A DNA stretch of 12,992 nucleotides from Bacteroidales bacterium (GTDB taxonomy: Bacteria; Bacteroidota; Bacteroidia; Bacteroidales; ML635J-15), in contig JAQVGK010000034.1 in the NCBI GenBank assembly GCA_028696755.1, positions 1 to 12,992 of the forward strand. Direction: 5' to 3'. A program made the translations under genes and the position numbers. The stretch's first letter is position 1. The number at the start of each line of letters is the position of its first letter. The notes under the pieces were generated by a model, which saw only the letters and a list, made by a program, of their open reading frames with translations, searched no databases and was not told the DNA's origin. Shown here in pieces: positions 1-6,936 of the stretch.

Positions 1-1367
1 TAATTTATCAACACTGGTATGATTATGCAATTAATGTAACGATTTGGGACATACTTGGTGTTTTGATAATTGTTGGTGTTGTTTTTCTCTGGGCAAAGCA
101 AAAAGCAAGTGGTAAAGACAAAGAGGCTTTTTATAAATATTTGCCTAATGCTATATTAATTAAAGTTTTGGCTGCAATTGCTTTTGCAGTAATTACAATG
201 ATGTTTTATCCAGGAGATACTTTTGAATATTTTAAATATGTAAATAGATTAAATACAATGCTGTTTACAAATAGTGGGCATTACTTTGATATACTATTAG
301 ATGGTAATATTGAGGAGTATTGGTCGTATTTTACTAATGAAACAGGTTTTCCTGCAAGATATATGTGGCGTGACCCAAATGCGATATTTGTGCCAAGAAT
401 CTACGCCCCATTGATGATTTTTACTTACAAAAGTTTTATTTTAAGTACCATAATAGCTTCTTTAATTGGATTTAGTGGTTTGTGGAAATTATTTATTGTG
501 TTTTGTAAGCTATATCCCAGGTTGGAGAAAAAGTTTGCCATTGCAATTTTGTATTTTCCTTCAATTTTGTTTTGGAGCAGTGGATTGTTAAAAGATACTT
601 TAACGGTTGCTGCATTAGGCTGGATAGTTTATAGTTTTTATAATTTTGCAATTTTGTATAAATTCCGAATAAAGTATATCGTTGTAATTATTATTTGTTC
701 GATAATAATAATAAATATTAAGTCTTATATTTTTGCTGCGCTATTGCCTGGTTTATTAGTATGGTTGTTTTTTAAACAATTATCATCAATAAAATCGGGA
801 GTAATTAAATTTATCGTGGCACCTGTTTTAGGAGTTTTTATAATTGTAGGATTTGCATTACTAATGAGCAATTTGTCAGGGGAAATGGGAGCTTATGGCG
901 ATGTGGATAAGTCGCTTGAACAGGCAAAAATTATACAAGAGGATTTAAAAAGAGCTGAGCAATACGGAGAGAATTATTATGATATTGGGGAGTTTGAAGC
1001 AACGCCGACAGGGGTTTTAAGTAAGGCACCAATTGCAATAATTTCGGGCATATTTAGACCTTTTATTTGGGAAGCTAGAAACCCTTTTGTGCTACTTGCA
1101 GCACTAGAGAGTTTGTTAATGCTGGGAATGATAATTTTTACATTTTTTAAAACAGGAATAATAAAAAGTTTTAGAAATGTTTTACAAGATCCAATGCTAA
1201 TTTTTGCATTTAGTTTTACAATAATTTTTGCTTTTGGTGTGGGACTGGCAACTGCAAACTTTGGAGCTTTGGTGAGGTATAAGATACCTATGGTGCCGTT
1301 TTTTGTGGCGGGACTTTTTATTTTGATGGAAAAGGGGAAGAAGAAAGTTGAAGAAGTTTCGGGTTAA
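1..1367 (+). CDS. Multi-pass membrane protein, polymerase/EpsG-like (5' end outside window)
   Basis: The reading frame is open from the left edge (first full codon at position 3) and has no in-frame ATG, so the gene begins outside the window; a TTG at 63 is only the first alternative start codon. Counting from that TTG (434 residues), hydrophobic segments lie roughly at 31-49, 115-148, 158-200, 204-237, 248-268, 340-362, 377-400 and 408-423. Polar loops lie at about 51-112 and 271-325. The motif FWSSGLLKD (170-178) and the late GALVRYKIPMVPF (401-413) resemble Wzy/EpsG-type polymerases and related sugar-lipid membrane enzymes. A role in polymerising or elongating the polysaccharide in the inner membrane is inferred from topology and context; no catalytic residue can be assigned. 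It is the only plus-strand gene and converges on the rest. Its last codons and stop (GTTTCGGGTTAA) are themselves a copy of the intergenic repeat. Confidence 0.75.
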   Translation, partial: IYQHWYDYAINVTIWDILGVLIIVGVVFLWAKQKASGKDKEAFYKYLPNAILIKVLAAIAFAVITMMFYPGDTFEYFKYVNRLNTMLFTNSGHYFDILLDGNIEEYWSYFTNETGFPARYMWRDPNAIFVPRIYAPLMIFTYKSFILSTIIASLIGFSGLWKLFIVFCKLYPRLEKKFAIAILYFPSILFWSSGLLKDTLTVAALGWIVYSFYNFAILYKFRIKYIVVIIICSIIIINIKSYIFAALLPGLLVWLFFKQLSSIKSGVIKFIVAPVLGVFIIVGFALLMSNLSGEMGAYGDVDKSLEQAKIIQEDLKRAEQYGENYYDIGEFEATPTGVLSKAPIAIISGIFRPFIWEARNPFVLLAALESLLMLGMIIFTFFKTGIIKSFRNVLQDPMLIFAFSFTIIFAFGVGLATANFGALVRYKIPMVPFFVAGLFILMEKGKKKVEEVSG

Positions 1368-1632
1368 TTTTGTTTCGGGTTACTCGCTAGCGCTCGAGTT
1401 GCGGGTTGAAAAATGTTTCGGGTTTCGGGTTAATTTTGTTTCGGGTTACTCGCTAGCGCGAGGGTTATGAGTTGCGGGTTGAAAAAGGTTTCGGGTTAAT
1501 TTTGTTCCGGGTTACTCGCTAGCGCTCGAGTTGCGGGTTGAAAGGGTTTCGGGTTTCGGGTTAATTTTGTTTCGAGTTATTTTAGTTTCGGGTTGAAAAA
1601 GGTTTCGAGTTAAAGAAGTTTCGGGTTTAGGG
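1357..1632. repeat. Degenerate GTTNCGRGTT array with 66-bp higher-order unit and three palindromes
   Basis: This gap between convergent genes holds about 18 copies of the CGRGTT core, separated by short AT-rich linkers such as AATTTT or GAAAAAG. Palindromes start at 1383, 1449 and 1515, exactly 66 bp apart. The surrounding text (TTTCGGGTTAATTTTG at 1357, 1423, 1489 and 1554) repeats with the same 66/66/65 period, so the array has a higher-order unit of three full copies and one partial copy without a palindrome. No U-tract follows the hairpins, so a classical intrinsic terminator is not evident. Confidence 0.9.
1449..1462. repeat. Perfect hairpin CTCGC-TAGC-GCGAG
   Basis: A five-base stem with a four-base loop inside the first array. 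The left and right neighbours at 1383-1398 and 1515-1530 share the CTCGCTAGCGC start but end in TCGAG instead of GAG. They form a different palindrome centred on CGCTAGCG. Confidence 0.75.
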
Positions 1633-2019
1633 TTATTGGAACTTGCGGCCTTTGATGTCGCTGGTTTTTATGTATTTCATAAAGTTGCCGATTTTGTTTC
1701 CGAGAGTTTCTGTGCGTTCTAATAGTTCGTTGAATTCTGCTTCTTTTATATAATTGTAATCGAATGCGCGATATGATTGTGATCGAACTTCTCCATTTGA
1801 TCCTTTTGCGATGCTGAGGAATTGTGAGAATTCTCTATTGCCATCTCTTTCAAAGCCTTCGGCGATGTTGTCCATTACAGAGCCAGATGAGGCGCGGATT
1901 TGGTCTCGGAATTTAAAATCGTTGCAAAATGGAGGATTATCTGTGATTTTTTTTACCAACTTACAAAGTTCGCGGGCGAGTTGCCATATTTCGAGTTCTT
2001 CGAAGGTGTTGATTGTCAT
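1633..2019 (-). CDS. S23-type four-helix-bundle protein, copy A
   Basis: A 128-residue protein of the small four-helix-bundle family that includes the 23S rRNA intervening-sequence protein S23 and is structurally related to the Avd proteins of diversity-generating retroelements. Family signatures visible are the N-terminal FEELEIWQLARELCKLV, the core RASSGSVMDNIAEGFERD (42-59) and EFSQFLSIAKGSNGEVRSQ (63-81). The length is normal for the family and the frame is intact. The biochemical role of free-standing members is not settled; they are thought to be RNA- or protein-binding scaffolds. No rRNA gene is present here. The gene sits alone between two repeat arrays; its stop codon TAA is read from a repeat junction (GGGTTA on the plus strand) and its ATG lies a few bases from a repeat core. 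Copy B at 4465-4851 differs at six residues (V22A, P29T, C32I, F35Y, F96L, N97K). Confidence 0.88.
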   Translation of the reverse strand: MTINTFEELEIWQLARELCKLVKKITDNPPFCNDFKFRDQIRASSGSVMDNIAEGFERDGNREFSQFLSIAKGSNGEVRSQSYRAFDYNYIKEAEFNELLERTETLGNKIGNFMKYIKTSDIKGRKFQ

Positions 2020-2245
2020 AAAATTTGTTTCGAGTTTGAAAAAGTTTCGGGTTATTTTGGTTTCGGGTTGAACAGGATTGCGGGTTACTCGCTAGCGCTC
2101 GGGTTACGAGTTTCGAGTTATTTTTGTTTCGGGTTACGAGTTAATTTTGTTTCGAGTTGCGAGTTTACTCGCTATCGCTCGGGTTTCGGGTTAAAAAAGT
2201 TTCGGGTTAATTTAATTTCGGGTTAGTTTTGTTACGCGCTTTGGG
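2020..2245. repeat. Degenerate GTTNCGRGTT array with two palindromes
   Basis: About 15 CGRGTT cores fill the whole gap between the S23 copy A start and the amidotransferase stop. Palindromes of the GCTCGGG-ending type lie at 2088-2103 (loop TAGC) and 2168-2183 (loop TATC), 80 bp apart. Plus-strand open frames across this stretch (for example 1900-2226) encode only the repeat text and are not genes. Confidence 0.9.
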
Positions 2246-3364
2246 TTATGCGAGGAATTTACGGTACCAAGAGTAAAATTTTAAAATTAGATTTTTTTGG
2301 TTTGGGAAATCTTTATAGGTTTTTGGTTCTTGATTAAGGTATGAGTCGAATTGTTCTCTTGAAATCGCATATTTCTTTGCTATATAAGTTTTATCCGCCT
2401 CAATGTTTTCTGGATTATAAGGCAATTCTTTAAGCTTTTCGATAGCATAATCGCGAGTGACTTGCCCACTAACAATTTGTGAAGCTAATGTTGCTCGCCT
2501 ATAATCCATATTGTATTTAACTGGCATGGCATAAGATTGCCAGAATCCGGTAATTTTTGATTCGTGATGCTTGCCACCGTAGTCTTGCCAGTCGAATTCT
2601 TTCTTTAAAAATTCACGTGCCTCATCTTTATTGTACTCGGCATAATTGAGAGGATACAAATACTTTATTCTTTTAGCAAATTTGTAGTATATCTCACTCC
2701 ATAATCCCACATAAGGAACTTTTTTAATCTTTACTGATCCGTATTTTTTTACAATATGTCTGTAAAGTTTTGCATCTTTCAAAACATGATAACCCCAAGT
2801 TAAAGGCAATATTCCTTCGCCAGAATAATTTCCACCAGAGATAATAAATGGAATTTTATGTTTTACTGCCGTGCGATACAAACTGCCAGGGATTGCTAAA
2901 TCTGTTGGCATTTCTAAATCTACAATTGAAGATTTTAAGAATGCGAGTTGAATTTCTCTAAACTCTGTCCAGTCTAAAACATACGAAACATAATCAACTC
3001 CAAGTTTATTTACCAGTTTTTTTACATTAGCAACAGCAATTTCAGAATTCCAACCATTATCCATGTGCATAACCAGAGGCCTTAAACCCCACTTAACACA
3101 CAAATAAACGGTGTAACAGCTGTCAACACCACCGCTTATGCCAAGCAAACAATCATATTTACGATTTTTGCCCTTGGTTTTCACAAGATTAATTAATGAT
3201 TCCAGTTGCTTTTCGTTGTCAGAGGTAAAGCGAGGTTGTTGTAAAACTTTTTCGAAGTCCTTGCAGTGGTTACATCTTCCAGTTTCGTCAAATACTATAT
3301 CCTCGTCACTTGTGTCCATCACACAATAGCTACAAATCTGATATGGTCTTTCTATTTTATGCAT
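2246..3364 (-). CDS. wbpG: N-acetyl sugar amidotransferase (WbpG/WbuX/PseA type)
   Basis: A 372-residue ATP-dependent amidotransferase of the PP-loop superfamily. In characterised relatives (WbpG of Pseudomonas O-antigen, WbuX of E. coli, PseA of Campylobacter) it activates the amide of an N-acetyl group on a nucleotide sugar and replaces the oxygen with ammonia, giving an acetamidino group. Visible features: an N-terminal metal-binding pair CSYC (11-14) and CNHC (31-34), the pyrophosphate-binding loop SGGVDS (77-82), and the downstream SGGNYSGEG segment typical of the family. The length is normal. The HisF-like gene lies upstream, 136 bp away across a repeat array, and the HisH-like glutaminase further upstream; together they should supply and channel ammonia. 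The ATG at 3364 is preceded by an array edge (AACCCGAAACAAAATTTT) without a Shine-Dalgarno sequence. The exact sugar substrate cannot be deduced here. Confidence 0.92.
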   Translation of the reverse strand: MHKIERPYQICSYCVMDTSDEDIVFDETGRCNHCKDFEKVLQQPRFTSDNEKQLESLINLVKTKGKNRKYDCLLGISGGVDSCYTVYLCVKWGLRPLVMHMDNGWNSEIAVANVKKLVNKLGVDYVSYVLDWTEFREIQLAFLKSSIVDLEMPTDLAIPGSLYRTAVKHKIPFIISGGNYSGEGILPLTWGYHVLKDAKLYRHIVKKYGSVKIKKVPYVGLWSEIYYKFAKRIKYLYPLNYAEYNKDEAREFLKKEFDWQDYGGKHHESKITGFWQSYAMPVKYNMDYRRATLASQIVSGQVTRDYAIEKLKELPYNPENIEADKTYIAKKYAISREQFDSYLNQEPKTYKDFPNQKNLILKFYSWYRKFLA

Positions 3365-3500
3365 AAAATTTTGTTTCGGGTTACTCGCTTTGCTCGGGTT
3401 ACGAGTTATTTTTGTTTCGGGTTTCGAGTTAGATTCGTTTCGAGTTTTGGGTTTCGGGTTTCGGGTTTCGAGTTTCGGGTTTCGAGTTTCGGGTTATAGT
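3365..3500. repeat. Degenerate GTTNCGRGTT array ending in 7-bp tandem repeats
   Basis: About 12 CGRGTT cores fill the amidotransferase-HisF gap, with one decayed palindrome CTCGCTTTGCTCGG at 3384-3397. The right third is a compact tandem of the 7-mer GRGTTTC, six copies at 3449-3490, with the spacers between cores lost. The array stops about ten bases short of the HisF stop codon. Confidence 0.9.
3449..3490. repeat. Six tandem copies of GRGTTTC
   Basis: Read as GGGTTTC, GGGTTTC, GGGTTTC, GAGTTTC, GGGTTTC, GAGTTTC. It is a locally compressed form of the array core, likely produced by slippage or unequal recombination. Confidence 0.85.
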
Positions 3501-4262
3501 TTATCGATAAATGCTTTGTTTTGTATTTTGGTCAGGATAATTGATTAAGACTCCGCGATGGATGCCTTGGTAAACAAATAAGCTCCCGGCAGCCAATCCA
3601 GTAGCATTTGCTTTTTGGAACGCATCTCTCAAATGGGCTGAATTTCCAGCTCCGCCTAGAGCAACAACCGGGATAGTTACAGCATCTGTAACCGATTTTA
3701 TCAGGTCAAGATCGTATCCGCTCATTTGCCCGTCCCTCTCTATTGATTGCAGAATAAGTTCCCCGGCTCCCTTTTCCTCCATAAGTTTTGCAAATTCAAC
3801 AGGAGAAAAGCTAGCGTCCTTAGTTCCATTATTAGTCCAGATTCGCTGTGCCCCGAAAAGTTTCTTCTTAACATCAATACAAACAACAATTGTTGATGAA
3901 CCAAAATGCTCAACCGCTTGTCGAATAAAATCTGGATTCTCAACAGCATAAGTACCAATTACAACTTTTTCGGCTCCAGAGTTAATAACATTTCTAATGT
4001 CATCCACACTTCTAATTCCACCTCCTGCAGCAAAAGGCATATTTGCCTCTTCACCAGCTTCGCGTATAAGTTCGAGAGATATTAATCTTTTTTCTTTTGT
4101 TGCGTCAATATCTAAAAATACCAATTCGTCGGCGTTGGAGTCGTTAAAAATTCTAACCGCATTAATAGGATCTCCGATGTAACGGTGTTTTTTGAATCCA
4201 ATGGATTTAACTAGTCCGAGATTGCGGAGTAGAAGGACTGGGATTATGCGGGGACGGAACAT
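3501..4262 (-). CDS. hisF: HisF-like barrel protein of the acetamidino cassette (AglZ/HisF2 family)
   Basis: A 253-residue (beta/alpha)8-barrel homologue of the cyclase subunit of imidazole glycerol phosphate synthase. Phosphate-binding and barrel motifs are present: ELVFLDIDA (46-54), GGGIRS (80-85), VVCIDVKK (126-133), SIERDGQMSGYD (173-184) and GGAGNSAHLRDAF (203-215). By hand alignment with HisF, the second catalytic Asp (D130) is kept but the essential first Asp (D11) is Leu, in PRIIPVLLLRNLG. This argues against histidine synthesis and for the specialised paralogues (HisF2, WbuZ, AglZ) that carry ammonia from HisH to a WbpG-type amidotransferase. No other his gene is nearby. In transcription order it is followed by the amidotransferase and preceded by an S23-type gene that separates it from HisH. 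The ATG at 4262 lies within 3 bp of a repeat core. Confidence 0.92.
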   Translation of the reverse strand: MFRPRIIPVLLLRNLGLVKSIGFKKHRYIGDPINAVRIFNDSNADELVFLDIDATKEKRLISLELIREAGEEANMPFAAGGGIRSVDDIRNVINSGAEKVVIGTYAVENPDFIRQAVEHFGSSTIVVCIDVKKKLFGAQRIWTNNGTKDASFSPVEFAKLMEEKGAGELILQSIERDGQMSGYDLDLIKSVTDAVTIPVVALGGAGNSAHLRDAFQKANATGLAAGSLFVYQGIHRGVLINYPDQNTKQSIYR

Positions 4263-4464
4263 GGATTTCGGGTTATTTTAGTTTCGGGTTTCGGGTTAAT
4301 TTAGTTTCGGGTTGAAAAAGGTTTCGGGTTTTGGGTTAGTTTAGTTTCGGGTTGCTCGCTATCGCGAGGGTTACGGGTTGCTCGCTATCGCGATGGTTAC
4401 GGGTTTGCGAGTTGTTTTTGTTACGGGTTAATTTAGTTTCGAGTTTCGGGTTACGAGTTTCGGG
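4263..4464. repeat. Degenerate GTTNCGRGTT array with a tandem pair of palindromes
   Basis: About 14 CGRGTT cores fill the gap between the HisF start and the S23 copy B stop. It contains a 26-bp tandem duplication with palindromes at 4355 and 4381, and many short linkers of the AATTTAG type. A plus-strand open frame at 4352-4585 is only repeat text running antisense into the S23 gene. Confidence 0.9.
4348..4399. repeat. 26-bp tandem duplication carrying hairpin CTCGC-TATC-GCGAG
   Basis: Two adjacent 26-bp copies (4348-4373 and 4374-4399) differ at one base. The first has a perfect five-base stem. In the second the last stem base is changed (GCGAT), so one pair is lost. Confidence 0.85.
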
Positions 4465-4851
4465 TTATTGGAACTTGCGGCCTTTGATGTCGGATGTTTT
4501 TATGTATTTCATAAAGTTGCCGATTTTGTTGCCGAGGGTTTCTGTGCGTTCTAATAATTCTTTGAGTTCTGCTTCTTTTATGTAATTGTAATCGAATGCG
4601 CGATATGATTGTGATCGAACTTCTCCGTTTGAGCCTTTTGCGATGCTTAGGAATTGTGAGAATTCTCTGTTGCCGTCTCTTTCAAAGCCTTCGGCAATAT
4701 TGTCCATTACGGAACCTGAAGATGCTCTGATTTGATCACGAAATTTATAATCGTTAATAAATGGAGTATTATCAGTAATTTTCTTTGCCAACTTACAGAG
4801 TTCGCGGGCGAGTTGCCAGATTTCTAGTTCTTCGAAGGTGTTTATTGTCAT
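4465..4851 (-). CDS. S23-type four-helix-bundle protein, copy B
   Basis: A second, intact 128-residue member of the S23/four-helix-bundle family, with the same signatures as copy A (NIAEGFERD at 51-59, AKGSNGEVRSQ at 71-81). By hand count the two genes differ at about 39 of 387 bases, yet only six amino acids change, so most differences are silent and both copies look maintained as proteins. Similarity ends essentially at the coding boundaries: the sequence common to both is the CDS plus a few bases (GGGTTA at the stop side, TCATAA at the start side). The gene is inserted, with an array on each side, between the HisH and HisF genes of the acetamidino cassette, where no functional link to sugar amidation is known. 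It could be cargo of the repeats, a repeat-binding protein, or an unrelated passenger. Confidence 0.88.
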   Translation of the reverse strand: MTINTFEELEIWQLARELCKLAKKITDNTPFINDYKFRDQIRASSGSVMDNIAEGFERDGNREFSQFLSIAKGSNGEVRSQSYRAFDYNYIKEAELKELLERTETLGNKIGNFMKYIKTSDIKGRKFQ

Positions 4852-4997
4852 AAGGGAAAAGTTTCGGGTTGCTCGCTTGCGCGAGGGTTACGGGTTAATT
4901 TAGTTACGGGTTTCGGGTTATTTTGGTTTCGGGTTACGGGTTAACTTAGTTACGGGTTATTTTTGTTTCGGGTTTCGGGTTGGCAGTTTGTTGGTTT
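4852..4997. repeat. Degenerate GTTNCGRGTT array with one perfect hairpin
   Basis: About nine cores fill the gap between the S23 copy B start and the HisH stop. GTTACGGGTT variants are common here. The edge next to the S23 start reads GGGAAAAGTTTCGGGTT, the same edge found at the starts of two glycosyltransferase genes. The last 15 bases before HisH are not repeat. Confidence 0.9.
4872..4885. repeat. Perfect hairpin CTCGC-TTGC-GCGAG
   Basis: The same five-base stem as at 1449 and 4355 but with a different loop. The stem is conserved while the loop varies. Confidence 0.75.
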
Positions 4998-5615
4998 TCA
5001 AATCGCCAAAAAGTTCTTAAGCAACCGCTCGCCACTATCATGGCTTTTCTCGGGGTGATACTGAACGCCGAAGATGTTATCTTTTTGCACTGCGGAGCAA
5101 AACTTATAATCATATTCTGTTTCGGTTAAAACATCATTTGTATTGTTTGCAGTGTAATGGTATGAATGGACAAAGTAAAATTCGTCATTTTCCGTGATTC
5201 CGCGCATTAAAGGACTGTCCTTCATAACTTGTACATTATTCCAGCCCATGTGCGGATTGCGGAATATCTTGTTGTCGTGTTTAAACTTAACAACATCTGC
5301 ATCGAACCATCCCAAACCATTACAATCGCCTTCTTCGCTGTGCTTTGCCATAATTTGCATACCAAGACAAATTCCAAGAATTGGCTTCTTTTGTACTAAT
5401 ACAAGTTCGTTAAGAGTCTCAGTTATACCTAATGTTTTAAGATTTTGCATTGCTTTAGCGAAATGACCTACTCCAGGAAGAATAATTTTATCAGCTTTTA
5501 AAATTGTTGATAGATCCGAACTTACAATTACATCTGCATCAAGTGTTTTTAATTTTCTGTACACAGAATGTAGGTTGCCCATGCCGTAGTCAATTATTGA
5601 AATCTTTTTGTTCAT
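4998..5615 (-). CDS. hisH: HisH-like glutaminase of the acetamidino cassette
   Basis: A class I glutamine amidotransferase of 205 residues, homologous to the HisH subunit of imidazole glycerol phosphate synthase. It should hydrolyse glutamine and pass ammonia to the HisF-like barrel for use by the WbpG-type amidotransferase. The catalytic triad is visible: Cys83 in GICLGMQ, and His187 and Glu189 in QYHPEKS. The oxyanion segment PGVGHF (47-52) and the N-terminal IDYGMGNL are also present. The ATG at 5615 is preferred; a TTG one codon upstream (5618) is possible. The start lies inside the end of the upstream glycosyltransferase gene (26-nt overlap), so the two are probably translationally coupled; this is the only gene pair in this half without a repeat array between them. 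The gene is separated from its HisF partner by an S23-type gene and two arrays. Confidence 0.92.
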   Translation of the reverse strand: MNKKISIIDYGMGNLHSVYRKLKTLDADVIVSSDLSTILKADKIILPGVGHFAKAMQNLKTLGITETLNELVLVQKKPILGICLGMQIMAKHSEEGDCNGLGWFDADVVKFKHDNKIFRNPHMGWNNVQVMKDSPLMRGITENDEFYFVHSYHYTANNTNDVLTETEYDYKFCSAVQKDNIFGVQYHPEKSHDSGERLLKNFLAI

Positions 5616-6936
5616 CAATAGTTTTTTTTATAAAGTCTGCCAACTTCTTTGTTTGATTACGACGAGAGTATGCTTCGATTCCTTTTGAGTTGCAGGAAAT
5701 TTTCTTAAATTCATTGAACTCACTGGTTGTTTTTAATAAAACTTCGTGTAAATGAGATTCGTTTTTAACAATAATACCAGAATTTGTTTCTAAGATTAAT
5801 TCCTCTTGTAATTTTTTACTATGTTGAGAAAATTCCGAAATACAAAAGTGCTTTTTCTTTAATTCCAATGCCGCATCGTCTTCTGTAAAGCAAAACAAGA
5901 TTTTTCTTCTTATAGCTAAATAATCAAAAATCTTCGTGCCTAAAATGGAATAGTCATTAAACAATAATAAGACATTTGCCTTTGAAAGTTCTTTTAATAA
6001 AACATTGTTTGGTTGTTTCGAATAAAAGTTTACCGTAAGTGAATTGCTAATATTGATTTTCACAAAATCCTCAATCTGTTTTTGAATGTTAACACCATAA
6101 ATATTAAATCTGACTGATATTTTATTTTGTACTGCAAAATCATTTAAACAAAAAAGGGTTCTTTCCCACGGATGCCAATCGTATATTGTTCCTGCAAAAG
6201 CAACACTAAGGATTTCGTTCCCTTGTGAAATGTTTTGTACAGCACTAATGTTTTCCTCATCGAAACCGTTGGGACATATAAGGTTTGTTCTAGTTTTAAC
6301 ATTTTGACGAATCTGACTTAAAAAAAAATCAGAAACTGTAGAAACCCCTGATGCATTGGCGAGGAATTGTCTTTCTAATCGTTTATCTTTAAATATTCTG
6401 ACAGGAATATTTCCTCTACTTTTATCCTGAGTCCAGGGATCTCTATAATCTGCAATCCATGGAATATTATACTTTGAACTAAGTTTTGCTGCATATTTGA
6501 AAAGAACAAACGGTTCGCCGGTAGCAATAATAATGTCAACCTTTTGCTTTTTTATGTAGTTTTTCGCCCCTCTGTATATTCCAGCTTTTGGCCCAACAAA
6601 AAACAGAAACTGCATAAATTCGTAATATGCAGTGACCAATTTTCTTAAAAATCTAAATTTATGATCTCCATATTTAAGTAATAAACGATTCGAAAAATTG
6701 GGCTTATATGGTGTTCTGATTATTGTGCCATATTCAGTTTCTTCAATTATAGTTTCGTTCGAATCACTAGGTGCAATATAATCGAGATGATTTCCATATT
6801 TGTTCCTCCATTGTCGGGTAACGACTATAGGATAAATCCCAAACTCTTTAAAGTACTTATACCAGCTATATGGGCGTAATCCACCAACGGAAACATAAGG
6901 AGGGAAGTCGTAGGCGAGGATTAGGACTTTTTTCAT
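5590..6936 (-). CDS. GT-B glycosyltransferase (GT4-like)
   Basis: A 448-residue soluble or membrane-associated glycosyltransferase with the GT-B look of family 4. The N-terminal domain opens with KKVLILAYDFPPYVSVGGLR (2-21), where a Gly-rich loop contacts substrate. IADYRDPW (161-168) marks the middle of the first domain and PNGFD (222-226) the linker to the second. The second domain starts at LSVAFAGTIYDWHPWE (243-258), and GTKIFDYLA (333-341) is the segment that usually contacts the sugar nucleotide, in place of the E-x7-E motif of classical GT4 enzymes. It would transfer a sugar to the lipid-linked repeat unit on the cytoplasmic side; donor and acceptor cannot be told from sequence. Its 3' end overlaps the HisH gene. 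The ATG at 6936 is followed on the plus strand by the edge GGAAAAGTTACGGGTT, that is, the leader is made of repeat. Confidence 0.85.
   Translation of the reverse strand: MKKVLILAYDFPPYVSVGGLRPYSWYKYFKEFGIYPIVVTRQWRNKYGNHLDYIAPSDSNETIIEETEYGTIIRTPYKPNFSNRLLLKYGDHKFRFLRKLVTAYYEFMQFLFFVGPKAGIYRGAKNYIKKQKVDIIIATGEPFVLFKYAAKLSSKYNIPWIADYRDPWTQDKSRGNIPVRIFKDKRLERQFLANASGVSTVSDFFLSQIRQNVKTRTNLICPNGFDEENISAVQNISQGNEILSVAFAGTIYDWHPWERTLFCLNDFAVQNKISVRFNIYGVNIQKQIEDFVKINISNSLTVNFYSKQPNNVLLKELSKANVLLLFNDYSILGTKIFDYLAIRRKILFCFTEDDAALELKKKHFCISEFSQHSKKLQEELILETNSGIIVKNESHLHEVLLKTTSEFNEFKKISCNSKGIEAYSRRNQTKKLADFIKKTIDEQKDFNN

Noticed and set aside
1383..1530. Bidirectional intrinsic terminator between the convergent genes
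   Set aside because: Hairpins are short (4-5 bp stems) and are not followed by a T-tract on either strand, so termination cannot be claimed from sequence.
1357..1632. CRISPR array
   Set aside because: Units are short and degenerate, spacers are not unique sequences of constant length, and no cas gene is present.
1633..2019. 23S rRNA intervening sequence
   Set aside because: The family match is real, but no rRNA sequence flanks either copy.
1811..2226. Plus-strand open frames overlapping S23 copy A and the following array
   Set aside because: They are antisense to a clear S23-type gene and continue into translated repeat text (RVSSYFCFGLRVN-like), which has no family resemblance.
3449..3490. 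Telomere-like GGGTTTC repeat
   Set aside because: The 7-mer resembles some eukaryotic telomere units, but here it is a compressed form of the surrounding bacterial array in a gene gap.
3266..3499. Plus-strand open frame of about 77 codons
   Set aside because: It begins antisense inside the amidotransferase and ends in the GRGTTTC tandem, giving FRVSGFEFRVSS-like repeats; a by-product of the repeat.
1633..4851. Diversity-generating retroelement (Avd plus template and variable repeats)
   Set aside because: S23-type proteins are related to Avd, but no reverse transcriptase, template repeat or variable C-terminal target gene is visible.
3501..5615. Histidine biosynthesis operon fragment
   Set aside because: There are no other his genes, HisF has lost Asp11, and the neighbour is a WbpG-type amidotransferase within a glycan cluster.
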